This document shows, piece by piece, positions 23,281-35,461 of a stretch of DNA of 64,000 bases. Source of the DNA: Naematelia aurantialba. Lineage: Eukaryota > Basidiomycota > Tremellomycetes > Tremellales > Naemateliaceae. The stretch's first letter is position 1. Each line of letters starts with the position of its first letter. The notes under the pieces were generated by a model that made no database searches, was not told the origin of the DNA, and worked only from the letters and a program-made list of their open reading frames with translations. A program made the translations under genes and the position numbers. The stretch is from positions 785,001 through 849,000 of the forward strand of contig JAKFAO010000004.1 of the NCBI GenBank assembly GCA_021527695.1, in the 5' to 3' direction.

Positions 23281-24955
23281 TCATTCTAGGCAGACTCGCT
23301 TGACCTCTGCCGCAGCTTGCGCAAACGCGTGCTCCCATTCCCATCCTGATCCACATATATTGTGGCCGGAAATTTTGTATTCGTCGAGCCTCCGCCTCGC
23401 CCACTGGTTCACAAAGCCTAATTCGCTCCCTTGTGAAGATGAGTAGAAGAGGAGCGCGTCTGCCCAGCCTTGGTTGAATGCCGATTCGAACAGTGAGGGA
23501 TTCGGTAGACCGCCGTTAGCTTGCCAGTAAGACGTGTGTTGTCCTGCGGCCCGATCAGCAATAGGCTGGGTGGCTCGAAAGACGGAAGTACCATGGAAGA
23601 GTTGAAGGGCCTGTTGCTTGATTCCATCGCCCGGGTCACCCTTGAACTGTCGTCTCCCCATCCACGCGGGGAGGATCTCTGCCTGGGTAGCATTCATAGC
23701 GGACCAACCTGCGTCCCAGCCCTCGCCCTTCTTGAGTGTCCAGAACCATGAACCTGCAGTGTGCTTCTCGTACAACTCCAATTCCGCTTTGACAAATGCT
23801 CGCTTTTCAGCATCTTGGTCACCCGTATGCATCCCAAACTTGCTGAGATCCAACGACGCCGACCATTCAGCCACCACGATGTTTCCTTTGGCTTGATTAC
23901 TCTGACCGGCGAAACCACCCTGAAATTGGTGCAGCAGCTTGGTAGCGTGCTGCTGCCCTGTTAGGGCTTTGTCGTCGCCGGTGAAGCATCGGTACAAGTG
24001 GTGGTCCAGAACGACGAAATCGTCCCGCCTCCCGACCCAACCCGCATACCACTGTGTATCCCATGCGTCGTGTATGTAGATGGGGAAGTGAGGGCCACAA
24101 GACGGCCGAATGGCAGCCAGGGTCGACTCGTACCATTTCTGCAGGTGTGAGTTATTCGCTGGTTCATTCAGCAGCTCGAGTCCGATGACGTGAGGGTTGG
24201 TCGCAAAATGAGATGCAAGGAACTGCAGCGCCAGAGAGGTCGAGGTGAGGTTGGCCTTGGAATCGAAGAGCCGAGGCTTGCCGTTTGACATGCCCGCATG
24301 TGCTATGGTCGTCAGCCCCTAGTCATTTCGTATGATAGAGACTCACCATCGCCATTCTGTGCTCCGGCAGCTGCGTGAAGATCTAAACCATCACTGAATA
24401 TTGCACAGATCCTCGTGCATGGAGATTTACCTATCATCACGCCCAAATCAAGAGAAGCGGCTTTGGCTATGGCCGTTTCAATCCTCTCCCAGGCGCCCTC
24501 AAACGCTCCGCCTAGTGCTTCAAAGTCGGTCCCCTTGATGACATCTGGAACGGCCTTGACGAGATGATAGTACCCAATCTTTGATTAGCTGCTTCCCGAC
24601 TTTCCAAACGTACGGGTAATCTGACACTGTTATAACCTTGATCCTTGATCCATTTCCAATCGTCCTCGTGGATCCAGCTATCCCAGTGATCTTCCAGAAT
24701 GGCCCTAGGATTCCCTCCTCGCGCCACATCATGATCGCTCTGACCTGGTGAGGCAGCTTCTCGGAAGGGGCGTGGAGTGATCCATCGCTCGAGCACAAAC
24801 CACGAGCCCAGGTTGACGCCTATCTGACGGCGGTAGCGGGGTATGTCGTGCGGACCTAGGGGCTGTGCGGGAGGAGCCGATGCCGGGGATGCAGGAGCCT
24901 GGGCAGAAGAAGATGGCTTGGACACCTTGTCCTTGAATTTGTCTAGAAGGCCCAT
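23281..24955 (-). CDS. GH5 exo-beta-1,3-glucanase-like protein
   Basis: Exons 24955-24614, 24578-24431, 24382-24347 and 24302-23281 give 515 aa. The N-terminus (MGLLDKFKDKVSKP) has no signal peptide. Next come the GH5 motifs: GVNLGSWFVLERWI, SVRLPIGYYHL, DLHAAAGAQNG, the acid/base LELLNEP (Glu ~222), the DDFVVLDHHLYRCF block, and the nucleophile VVAEWS (Glu ~321). This is the architecture of the fungal glucan 1,3-beta-glucosidase group that lacks a secretion signal, as in yeast YBR056W, reported in mitochondria. The enzymatic role here is inferred. The gene is divergent with the YVC1 channel over 255 bp. Confidence 0.9.
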
Positions 24956-25210
24956 CTTTAAAGAATAGAGAGACAAGAGAAATGACACCAAAACGCCATG
25001 ACGTCAAAATTGCAGATGACCGCCCATTTTGGCACCCTGTTCTGCCAACTGGTTGACTTTGTCCGTCCCGAGTGTACGACTCATTCCGTACTCTTGCTGG
25101 CTGGGAACGGTTCGCTGTTTGAAGAACAGCCAAGTCGGGACAGGTTCGTCGAGTGCTGCTATAGCTAGCCTCAAGCCTGTGTCTTTGGGTGCTACTTTGA
25201 AACGAACTCG

Positions 25211-27820
25211 ATGACACACCAGATGGGCGACGCTCTCGTGAGTACTCGATCAATCTGTAAGCACTTGTCTAATGCCTCATTTTGCAAGGCCATTGAGGAG
25301 CAACGCTCTATCCTATCAGCAAGGTCGATAGTACCCGCGCCGGTGAGCTTTGCAGGTAGTGAAGTAGTTGTCTAATGCTAATCCTGCAGGACACCATCTC
25401 CAGTAAGCCCGCAAGGCACTCGCAGTGAGACTGGTCGATGCACTGACTCTGCGTCAGAGATAGTCAGGCGCATACGAGCCCTTGCTACCAAGCTTCTTCC
25501 CGTAGAAGTCGAGATCGATGCTATCTCGGACGCTACAAGTAGCATCATCACCCCCAAGGTCATCGAAGCGTTTGCGAAATGCGGTGGGGACTTTGGCGAG
25601 GCCGTTCCGTTCTGGTGAGCTCTGCAGCCGAGCATATACACCAAAGCCCGACGGCTGAACTGCTGTCTGTGAAGCCTTCTTAGAGCACGGTCGACCTTCA
25701 TACATGATGGGTACATGAATCCGCCAGACTACCAGGAAGCACTATGTCGCGCGACAGCTTGCGAGGTGTTGGCACGCCGCATTGTGCATAACCTCCCCGT
25801 GGACCGGCTGGAAAGTGTCATGAGCACTCGTTTCAAGTATAGACAGAACGATGGCGACGAATCAGCACCTACCAGTTGTTTGGAGACTGCTATTGACCAG
25901 CATTGTATCGTGAGGGATTGTATACACATGATGAAGACGACTCACAAGCACTGGATACAGATTTTCCTGTCCTCTTCCGAAGCTCAGCACGTGGTCAGCT
26001 CACTCTGGCGTGGTGACTGGGTCCAGCGAAACAACGACAACGATGACATCGATTATGTACAGTACGAGAAGAATGAGTCGTCTTGGTTTTGGGATCACAT
26101 GAACCCTCAGCGCCTAAGTGTACCGAGGTACCAGACCGCTTTCCGGCAGATGGTCTGGATCATCTTCTTATTTGGTGAGCCATAAACGATGCATCGCCTA
26201 CCCAAGTCAGCAGCTCATGATCCTAGTCTACTCGGAATCCATTCAAACGTGAGAAGCGGCAGGGATCATCCAAGACAGCAGCCCCTAATGGTGTAGACCG
26301 CTCGAAACCCTTGACCCCGAACATAATTTTGACGAGTGGGAATGGATTCTGTACATCATGACAGCGTCTTTTCTAATCGAAGGTATGTGCGTACTGCTGG
26401 CTGAGACGCAACTGACAATTTGCAGAGGCGGTCAAGGTGGTCAAGGTCATTAAAATCGCACCAAAACCAATCGCAACGATTGTGAGCCGTGGCAAACATT
26501 CTGGGCGTGACTGATACGCGGGATAGGGTTTCTGGACCGTAATCAATTTTCTCACCGATGGCTTACTTCTATCTGCCTTCGTGCTCCGCATGATTGGTCT
26601 TCACAAGGATCAAAGCAAAGACGGCCAGGCTCAGCTGATGCGCTTCAAGAGCTTCCAAATCCTGAGCTGTGTTGCACCGTTGATTTGGATCAAGCTCGTA
26701 AGCCAATCGGAATGGCAGCCCTGAGCTTAGGCTGATGGCAATTAGCTCATTGTATTTGATGGGTTTCAGATAGTTGGGACGCTGCAGGTGGTCGTCTTTC
26801 GCATGTTAAGAGAATCAGCCATCTTCTTCATCTTGTTCGTCTCTACTGTTGTTCTCACCTTCCCTGCTAACTGCATTTTTCTCTAGGCTAGCTATTATGG
26901 CAATCGGCTTCTTCCAATCGCTCTACGCACTCGATGCGGCCGACGGCGAATCAGGAGGCGGAGGGATCGTCGTCAACGGCCTGATCCAAGCTCTACTGGG
27001 AGCCCCCGATTTTGATTCTCCGTCTGAACGTTTCGGATATCCATTCGGACTGGTCGTCTACTACTCGTGGAACTTCCTCGCCACCATTATTCTAGTCAAC
27101 GTGTTGATTGCGTTGTTTGGTTCGGCATACTCAGATGTCGAGGAAAATGCAACTGACGAATACCTCGCATTTTTCGCGCACAAAACCATCGACCTTAGTA
27201 AGTGTGCCACAACTGCCCAGGATAGTCATTGATATTGCCAGTCAGAGCGCCGGACTCCTATGTCTATCCTGCCCCGTTCAACCTGGTCGAGGCGTTCTTC
27301 ATTGCTCCTCTTGAGTACGACTGTTGCCCCAGCAAACGATATGGCATGGCTGATTCTTCAGGTGGATCTTGCCTGCGACGTGGTACGTTCAGGTAAATCG
27401 AGTCGTCATGTCGACGCTGTTCTTCATCCCCCTCACCATCATTGCGCTATTTGAATCGCAAATATCAAACTCCAGAAGCCAGCGGCTAAGAGCCTATTTT
27501 GCCGGCCCACCGCCTGAAGAAGAAGGTGATCCGAAAGTGGAGGATCCGAGCTGTGAAGATGGAGAAGGAGAGATTTCTCTCGTTAAATTTGCAGAGCTTG
27601 TCGAGGCTTTCCCAGAGTACGTTTCTATGAGCGTTTGTGGCTGGTTTCGGTGCTTATTCGTCCTAGTACGGCGTTAACGGAGAGCGCGGTGATTTTCAAG
27701 GAGATTCAAGTTATGCGAAAGAGGTTTGACGCATTGGAAAAGGCGCTCACGAAGGAGACCAAGAAGGAAGACGAGGACGGCCCAAAGGTTAAAGAGGACA
27801 AGTTGGTGGAGGACAAGTAA
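25211..27820 (+). CDS. YVC1: Vacuolar TRP-type cation channel (TRPY, YVC1-like)
   Basis: Fourteen exons: 25211-25237, 25289-25342, 25390-25402, 25464-25614, 25675-26174, 26227-26248, 26297-26382, 26426-26481, 26527-26697, 26746-26834, 26887-27197, 27242-27314, 27362-27616, 27667-27820; 653 aa in phase, close to yeast Yvc1 (675). The channel releases Ca2+ from the vacuole on stretch or osmotic shock. It has a helical cytosolic N-terminus (AVPFCLLRARSTF), about six membrane segments, a pore region before VVYYSWNFLATIILVNVLIA, and an acidic, Lys-rich C-terminal coiled coil. Several exons are tiny (13, 22, 27 nt). Exon 10 uses donor GTTCGT. Confidence 0.93.
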
Positions 27821-28113
27821 CGTCTGGCATGACTCGCCTGCTGTATACAAGTGACAGAGGTGTATGTGAATATCTGAATGCGACGAGGATGCCATAGTAA
27901 TGAAACTGTTATATTTACTTGTCGAGCCAACAGAGTGCCACATACACCATACGGTCGTCGAGCAGGTCTCCCACGGTTGGCCTGTTATCATTATTTCATG
28001 TTGGTTCGCGTCTTATTTTTGGAGTCCCAACAGCACAAAGCACAAGTAACAAGCATCAGCGATTCCTGGTATAAGTTTGCCAAACCCCCAGACGAGATCA
28101 GAACCAGAGCAGC

Positions 28114-29218
28114 ATGTCTGCAGCAGAGAATTGGACACCAAATGCACCAGGTCAGCTTGATTCTTCATGGGGCAGCAAGGAGCCGAAGCACAAGCCGAGC
28201 TAACAAGTTTCAGACCTCTCGGGGGAGCTGATTGCTGAGCTCGAGAAGCGTATGTCCTGCACGGCTTGACGGGTGTTTGTCGTCGTGATGCCTGACTACT
28301 TGCAGCCGGAAACGAGAAGAAATGGCGGACGATGCAATTCGATGCGCGAGAGACAAAGGGCTATCTTGATGCCATCCGACCCAAAATCAAGTCGATAGAG
28401 GCCTTTTGGCTCTTCTCCTTGGTGAGTGGGCGCGTCACAATGTATCCGCCAATCTTCGTAACTGTGAAGATGTACTGACGAGTGCACATTTAGACTGCGC
28501 ACGAGGTGCTTCGGCCGCTGATCTCGTCAAAATCCGATCAGCACGCTCTCAGTTTTGTGGAGGATATCGAGTTGGTACAAGATGCAGAGGATCCTCGACC
28601 ATACGAGATCGTTTTCGTGAGTGGATCTCAGTCGTTTGGTCCTCTATTTCGTGCATTGCGACTGACGTTGTCATCCAGCACTTTAAGGAAAACCCTTATT
28701 TCTCAAACACGACACTGTCCAAGAAGTTCTCTCTCCGTGACGAGTTCAAGGACGACAAAGATGACTTTGCAAATGACCACCTTGAACCGAGTGTACGTCT
28801 TCATCATCGGAGAATCACAATTGCAACCCCCCCGCTGACAGATCTCAATGTAGACTCAGACTATCGACTGGAAGGAGGGCCAGAATTTAAACGAGAAGTA
28901 TCCTCGACACGCTGGCGAAGATGGCGAGTTTGATGGTGATATCGGGTCGTTCTTCCACTTGTTCACTCATGCCGAGGACACGTACGGAGTGAGTCTGGTT
29001 GCAGACCTGATGCTGGCCGGGCTGACGAGCCTTCTGTGAAGATTGGGCAATTGCTGCAAGATGAGATCTTGCCCAATGCCGTCGACTACTTCACCGGCAA
29101 AGAGGGACATGACGAGCTGGAAACGGACGAGGAGGATGAGGAGTCTGGAGATGAACTGGACGAGATTGATCTGGAAGACGAGGAGGACGATCTGCCAAAG
29201 AAGAAGCGCAAGTATTGA
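28114..29218 (+). CDS. SET/NAP-family histone chaperone
   Basis: Exons 28114-28150, 28214-28249, 28306-28421, 28494-28616, 28679-28792, 28854-28988 and 29042-29218 give 245 aa. SET/TAF-I and Vps75 proteins bind histones H3-H4 and assist acetylation or nucleosome assembly. A dimerising helix (ETKGYLDAIRPKIKSI) precedes the NAP domain: FWLFSLTAHEVLRPLIS, ALSFVEDIELV, YEIVFHFKENPYFSN, the IDWKEGQNL strand, and FFHLFTHAED. The C-terminus is very acidic with a terminal KKKRKY nuclear signal. This fits SET/Vps75 better than the longer NAP1. The first donor (GTCAGC) is weak, so exon 1 is less certain than the rest. Confidence 0.92.
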
Positions 29219-29388
29219 TCATGGTCAAAGTTCGGGACTAAGGGTCCGTATCGAAATATGACATCAACCCGTCACAACAAAGGCGTGCTCAGCTGCTACA
29301 ATATGCATGTGGATTATGAGTACACTCATGCCCCGCCAGTCGAATACTGGAGCAATCATCTTGCCCTGAGATTTGATCTGTGGTCCGG

Positions 29389-30210
29389 TTAGCTATCGGA
29401 CTTGATCAACATAATGTGGTAGTTGACCAACCTCGCGAGTGCTGCTGCCTTGTGCCTCTCTTCCAGCCACTTGAAGACCTGACTCTCGCCCTCGAGCACT
29501 CTGAGAATCTCCCGGGCTATCCGGACTTCACGCGGGATCCCGCCCTTTCGTCCCGGATCGGCCGCCTTGAAGATCCAGACGATTGCCTGCCTGATGCGCT
29601 GACGCTCAAACATCGGTCGGGGTGAAGGGGTGGTCTTGATGGACTTTTTGATCAAGATGACCTTGACGGCTGGCCCGACCATGTAGACTGCCCGATGAAG
29701 CAGCGGGACTGGGGGTTGATTGGTTGCTTTTCGTCTGTACGGATGATGAGCATTTCCTCACGATGCACGTGTACAAGGTGAAAGTCGGGGAAGACGAAAG
29801 ACGGAGGGCAAGGCTCACATGAGCTCGAGGATATGCGCTACACGCCGCTGGGCTTCCCCTTTCTTCCCGTGCCGCATCAAGAGGTTGGTGAAAAGGTCAA
29901 GAATGGGATCGACCAGAGGTGGGACGGCCTGCGGAGAGTAGCCCCGATACGGAGCCACGATGGCTTGTTCGATCTCAGGGGTTGAGCTCGAGGAGGTGGC
30001 ATTGAACCCAGCTGGTGATGACGAGGGTGAGGGAGCAGCAACAGCCCGAGAGGACGAGGTGGAGAAAGTGCGAGCGATGTCGAGTTTCGAGAAAGCCCAG
30101 GCTAGGGAGGTCGGTATTGCAGAGGACGAGGCAATGGCAGAGCGTGATGACGAGGCATTGATATGCCGTGTCACCGTTGACAGTGCTCGGAGAGGAGTTC
30201 GCAATGACAT
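29389..30210 (-). CDS. RSM7: Mitochondrial ribosomal protein uS7m
   Basis: Exons 30210-29819 and 29734-29389 give 245 aa. The N-terminal ~90 residues are Ser/Arg/Ala-rich and lack acids, as expected of a mitochondrial presequence. The S7 domain follows: DPILDLFTNLLMRHGKKG, ILELIRKATNQPPV, RAVYMVGPAVKVI, then RQRIRQAIVWIFKAA and the C-terminal helices. uS7 nucleates the head of the small subunit and contacts rRNA near the decoding site. The single intron (29735-29818, 84 nt) is placed by phase and by the RKATNQPP continuation. It is divergent with RRB1. Confidence 0.88.
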
Positions 30211-30414
30211 GTTGCCCGACAGACAGGCAACGAAGAGATGAATGATTCTTTGAAAAGAGTGAGGGGAAGAGGAGAGGAGGGGGGGGGGAGTTTTGGGCAG
30301 TGGGCCAAGTTTCCCACGGTCATTGTTGAAAAAGTTGACAACTCTCTCCCGTATTCTGAACCGCCAACTAACTCTTCTAGTCGTTTGTTTTCGAGTCGTT
30401 TGGACCAGGTAAAG
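30211..30414. promoter_or_regulatory. Divergent promoter of uS7m and RRB1 with a 10-G run
   Basis: 204 bp lie between start codons. A run of ten G (30279-30288) sits inside a purine-rich stretch on the + strand, with an A-rich word (TTGAAAAAGTTGAC) closer to RRB1. No firm factor site is called. Confidence 0.5.
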
Positions 30415-32091
30415 ATGCCAAAACGAACATCAGACGCAGCAGAACTGAGCACGGCGAAATCTGCTGCTGTGGGACAGGAGACTGCAAGGGCAGCGGTAGT
30501 GGAGGATGACGATGATATGGGCGAGTTTGAAGATCGGTGGGAGGACGAAGTTGAGGAGGAGGTGGTCGATGACGAAGGAGCAGGGGAGGATGAGGGCGAC
30601 GAGGACGGTGAGCTGCATCTACAAAGAGGATGAATATATCTCGGTTCTGATCAAAGTGCAGACGACTTTACACCAGCTCAGGAGGACTCGGAGCCTCCAC
30701 CGCCACCTACACAAACCTATCTTCCTGGCACCAAGTACGGGCCAGACGAGCAGCTTGTGCCGGACAACTCTGTCTACTTGGCCCTGCATTCATTATCGTA
30801 CTCATGGCCATGCCTGTCATTCGATATTCTGCGGGACAATCTGGGGACGGACCGGGCAACCTTCCCCCATACTGCGTGGATCGTCGCGGGCACTCAAGCA
30901 GGTGATGTGCCAGGGCAAGGAAAGGCCAAGGACGAGGTGGTCGTGATGCGGCTGGGCAGCCTAGGCCGTACCCAGCACGACGATGACGCCGACCCGGATG
31001 ACGACGACGAAGACGACGACGACGGGGCAGACGAGGACGCGACATTGGATTTCCTCTCCATACCCCATGTGGGCTCTGTGAATCGTATCCGGGCACAACC
31101 GGCCACGAGCGCGACGCAAGATCCGTACCTCGTCTCGACGTTTTCAGAGACTGGTAAAGTGCACATCTTCGATGTGCGGCCGTACGTGGACACACTGTCG
31201 GGACCTTCAAAGCCTCGGCAAAAAGTGCCAGTGCACACGATCTCGAATCACGGTCGGGAAGAGGGATTCGCTTTGGAGTGGGGGCCGACGGGCCTGCTGT
31301 CTGGCGACCTGGCAAGCAGAATCTATCTCACGACGCAGACACCGACGGGCTTCCAGACCGGCGCACAGCCGTACACCTCGCACACGAGCTCGGTGGAGGA
31401 CTTGCAGTGGAGCCCGCGCGAGCCGACCGTCTTTGCGTCGTGCTCGGCAGATCGTACCGTCAGAGTATGGGACGTACGTGCCAAGGGGCGCAAGAGCGTG
31501 GTCAGTGTCGAAGCGCACGAGCAGGATGTCAACGTCATCAGCTGGAACAAGGGTGTCGAGTATCTGCTGGTATCGGGAGGAGACGAGGGGGGTATCAAGG
31601 TGTGGGATCTGCGCATGTTCAAGGGGTACGTGACACCCTCTTCGCCCTCTCCATACCTTGTCCCCTGTTGAGCTTTATACCTTCACCACTCTGACCCCTT
31701 GTACTTGCTTCTTCAACCTTGCCTTGCGGAAAAGACAACCATGGCACCCGCTGATTACTTGTGTAGAACTCCAACACCCGTTGCACACTTTTCATGGCAC
31801 ACCGCACCCATCACTTCCGTCGAGTGGCATCCTACCGACACGTCAGTCTTGGCCGCCTCGGGCTCGGACGATCAAGTCACATTGTGGGATCTGTCGGTCG
31901 AGCTGGATGAAGACGAAGCCCCCCAGAATACCAACGGAACAGGCGAGCAGCTTGTCGTGCCTCCCCAGCTGCTGTTTGTGCATCAGGGTCAGAAGGACGT
32001 CAAGGAGATCCACTGGCATCCCCAAATACCCGGCATGGTCATCAGTACCGCTTCCGACTCGTTCAACGTCTTCAAGACTATCTCGTGTTGA
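30415..32091 (+). CDS. RRB1: Ribosome assembly WD40 protein RRB1 (GRWD1)
   Basis: Exons 30415-30607, 30662-31625 and 31767-32091 give 493 aa, near yeast Rrb1 (511). Rrb1 is the dedicated chaperone of ribosomal protein uL3 in early 60S assembly. An acidic N-terminus is followed by [20 protein letters not shown] and [18 protein letters not shown], the typical CAF1C/histone-binding-like start. An Asp/Glu-rich loop comes next, then WD repeats ending [19 protein letters not shown] and VTLWDLS. The second intron is 141 nt. The neighbouring uS7m shares its promoter region. Confidence 0.94.
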
Positions 32092-32290
32092 GCGATAAGA
32101 TGTGGTGCCTTGGAGCGCGGGATGGGAGAAGCTCCGGGAAGGTGTCACTGGGAGGAGTCTGGGAGATAAATGCCATTGGGGCTAATTTGCATCACAATAA
32201 TGACATTCGTACCATAATGGCACCTGTACAACTTACGACTTACAACCAAGTAAGACTCTTCTATCACGAGAAATTCCGCAGATGCCCGCG

Positions 32291-34014
32291 TCACGCCTCG
32301 TTCCACTCTCCAAACTCCCTGTAGTATGTGATCAGTTCTTGCCGACATCAGTCGGGATCAAACTCACCATCGATAACAGTCCACGCAGTCGTCCTCAGAT
32401 TGCGCTCGGGGCACTCCACCATGTTTCTCCCATCCATCATCATTGTCGTCTCCATCCCGGTCTTTCCCTGTATCTTTCCCTGGACCTCGACGTCCCCATG
32501 GCAACCAACTCCAGCTCCCAGCTTCGCGCCGTGCGAGCCCGTCTGATTGCATCTGGGCTTCAGCACCGGGCCACGGATCCGCCAAGACCTTATTGATGAC
32601 TTCTCCGATCCTGTGAGTCCGAACGTCCACCGACCAGCCCTTGACAGTTACCGTGTCGTACAAGATTGTCTGGCCCGTGTGACATTTACTTTCGAGGGCA
32701 AATCCAGCCGCATAACAGCCAGAGTATGTTCCAGTACAGACGCCCATGGGAATCGGATCGGCCGTATGATAGATGTGTGTGATGCCAGTCTTTTCAGATG
32801 GCATGCCGGGCGGGAGAGGTAGATGGAGCCGTTGTGCTGCTAAGCGCTCACCCGGCGCCTCGATGCCTATTGCTGGGGCACCGAAAGACAGCGCTATGAG
32901 AGCGGCCAGGGAGCCTCCAAGCTGTGAATGCTCAGCTTGAATCATCTGCTAAATATTGCCACATACGGAATGTCCAGCCAACCAGATGTTGGCTTTGGGA
33001 TACATGTAGGTCACGTTATTGTACAGGTTCTGGGAAAGTCAGTCACCAACGTTCGTTGGAGGGCAGGCGACTTACGGTGCCGACCGTGGCGTAGACACTT
33101 TCTGCGACTAGAGCATCCTCGAGACACGTCTGGCCGCACTTCCATCCTCCGGCATAACAGTCGCAGACGGTCGACCAGGAAAAGTCGACTCTTGCGCAGC
33201 AGCACGAGAAGAGGAGGTTGTCCTAGCATCCTCAGCACATGCAATCACCGGCTGTTTCACGAGCTCACGTTGTATTTGTCATTCTTGGCTGTCGGCCCTC
33301 CGGCGCCCAGCACACCCGCAGATGTCCCTTTGAGGGAGATAATCACGGTGGAATTGGTCGAGTCGGCAAACTGAGGTCATCAGTCTGCATTCATGGTAAC
33401 GGCCTGTGACATACCACATGGCCTCTCAGACCATCGGCATCCTTTTCCCACCCGATGGGAATCGTAGCATTCCATCCCCCGACAGGCCACCAGTCTGTCG
33501 ATTCGGGCGTCGAATAAGCGTTGCTGGTCATCTTCGCAATAGTGATTAGGGTCTGCCTGTCCGTGACATCCGGTGCTTCAACCTCCACGTCCTCCCAATC
33601 GCCATCTGCGTCGTTGTAATCGGGGGCCACCCACTGCTCTGCTGACGAGTTGGTAGCGAAGGGTAGGTATGGGTGACGTTTCCGTTGAGCAGCGTATGCC
33701 CAAGACAACATCGAAGGTGGCCGCAAGCGGGGACGACGGATTGTCATTCGTCGTGTCCGAATGGACAGACGATGACCACCACCTTGCAGATCAGATGCAT
33801 CACCGGATAGACGCGCCTCAGAGGATAGGAAAGCATCAGGTGATGTTGCATTGTGGAAGAGGAGGGTAAGGGGTGAGTCGCTAGCGGAAGCGTGGGTGTG
33901 GGCGAGTACTGGGCGGAAAGATAGGGTTCGTGGTTCCGCTGGGGGTGCGACAGGGGCCGAGGCGAAGAGGGGGAGAACAGACGAGGCGAGGGAGGCTGCG
34001 AAGGGGATGTGCAT
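32291..34014 (-). CDS. ATG15: Autophagy lipase ATG15
   Basis: Six exons on the minus strand: 34014-33415, 33370-33269, 33222-33076, 33029-32967, 32921-32368, 32318-32291; 497 aa. Atg15 is the vacuolar phospholipase that breaks autophagic bodies. It has an N-terminal anchor ([14 protein letters not shown]), [57 protein letters not shown], the nucleophile elbow LAGHSLGG (Ser ~304), and HTADPIPMG. An intron splits GHS|LGG. The last 28-nt exon supplies the family ending [13 protein letters not shown]; without it the protein would stop two codons after CYR. An upstream in-frame ATG at 34155 would add 47 residues; I prefer 34014 because the anchor follows it directly. Confidence 0.92.
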
Positions 34015-34157
34015 ATTGCCGTTGATGTTGCGCTGCAGCGCTTGTTGACTAGACCATGAGAAGAGAGACACAGAGAGAATAACAGGTTGATGCGAGGAAT
34101 CCGGACTCGCAACCGCGCATCGGGGTGGCGAGAGATGCGGGGAGCTTGTTATCATTT

Positions 34158-34169
34158 ATGACGTGGCAT
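34158..34169 (+). promoter_or_regulatory. ACGT-core element ATGACGTGGCAT upstream of ATG15
   Basis: It lies about 145 bp upstream of the preferred ATG15 start. TGACGTGG matches the core bound by bZIP factors (CRE- or UPRE-like). The same 12 bases recur inverted at 48744-48755. Factor identity is inference. Confidence 0.4.
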
Positions 34170-34278
34170 TTGCAATCCACTGCTGTTGGAGCTTCAAAGA
34201 GCTGCTGGGTTCTCAACGGAGCCATCTCTGAAAAGTTGGCAACGCCTGTCCTCATGCAAGAGCATCCTCCAAGCCTAT

Positions 34279-35461
34279 TTATTTCCCCCGTAATGCTCCT
34301 GGACCCTCGACTCGGCTCCCTGTCCCGTCAAATGAGACACAAAATGTCCGGCCGCCAATTTTGAGAGTGACTCCAGTTATTACCCAGCCGCCCTGAGGCT
34401 GAGCTTTCAAGAGATCGTCCCGGAACTCCTGATTGATCTGCTCAAGGAGCTGGGGGCTGAATGGACTGGATCGAGGGATCGCCGTTGACGAAGCATCATC
34501 ACCTTGTTCTTGAAATCTCGCCGTGTCACTCATTTGTGCCCGTTTGATTCCTTGCGATCCGTGATGTTTTGCTGTCATCGGCTCGTCTCCCGGGAGGAGG
34601 GCCCACGCAAACGAGGCGTGAAACTCCGGACTGGAGTGGTACGTGGGCAGGTGCAGACTCTGAAGTAGAGGATCTACAGCCTCTTGCACCATCTTCCTGA
34701 TCTAATGGCCATCAGCAAAACATTCAGGCCACTAGGGTTGGCGGAATGCTTACCAGAGGAGCGCCTGATCCCACTCGCAAGGCCAAAAACGCACGGCCAC
34801 CGTCTCCTTCACCACCGTACTGTCTGCCATTGTAGTAGCACTTGACATCCCCGACAAAACTCAAGCGAAAAGCTGCTGCCACTGGCGAAGCTTTCAGTCG
34901 ATGTTGAATCTGTGGCCTGAAGTCGTTGATCTGCGTACGAAGCAGAGGTAATGGATGTGTCAGTGAGATGTGCAGGTCGTGGTCGATGGGTGGTGTATCT
35001 GGTGGCTCGCCTCTTGGAGGAGCCGAGATAATCGCGTTGAGTATGAAGCCTGGGGGGAGAAGTGTTTGGGTGCGTCTGATGAGACGAGTGATAACGGCGC
35101 GCAGGGTCGCGGATGGCGTTACTGGTCATCTGGTAAGCCTCAGCCTTGCAATTGCGAGTAGATGCATACTTTGCAAGAAGATATGCGTGCTGTATTCGCC
35201 TTCTACGAAAGGGCGAGTCCGTTTCCGACCCTGGTGTAGGCTGGGATCATCTGCAGGACCTGAAAGAAAGTCTTGAGGGAGGGAAGGCAGCGCCCTCCGT
35301 CTGCGGCATTTTGTGAGCTAGAGGTGCAAGACAGGACGTGATGCTTACTTGCTGCTACTTGTTGCAAGAGCCCTTGGTATCCCTGGTCTCACTGCATGTA
35401 CAGCGGCTCTGCTTGGTTCGTCCTCGGTGCTAGAGTCCGAGGCATACTCCTCCAAGAGCAT
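34279..35461 (-). CDS. USB1: U6 snRNA 3'-end phosphodiesterase USB1
   Basis: Exons 35461-35349, 35300-35170, 35121-34754 and 34701-34279 give 344 aa. Usb1 trims the U6 oligo(U) tail to leave a protected end. It is a 2H phosphoesterase, and both catalytic tetrapeptide sites are visible: HISLT (His ~132) and HASFA (His ~232). Family text around them includes DDPSLHQGRKRTRPFVEGEY, DFRPQIQHRL, and the closing strand VITGVTLKIGGR. Acidic residues near the N-terminus (YASDSSTEDE) are typical. It ends 264 bp upstream of ATG15 on the same strand and shares a 160-bp divergent promoter with the thioredoxin gene. Confidence 0.92.

Noticed and set aside
31016..31315. Arg-rich minus-strand frames opposite RRB1 (30707-31315)
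   Set aside because: Shadow of the Asp/Glu-rich and GC-rich RRB1 exon; arginine-rich antisense frames are expected there.
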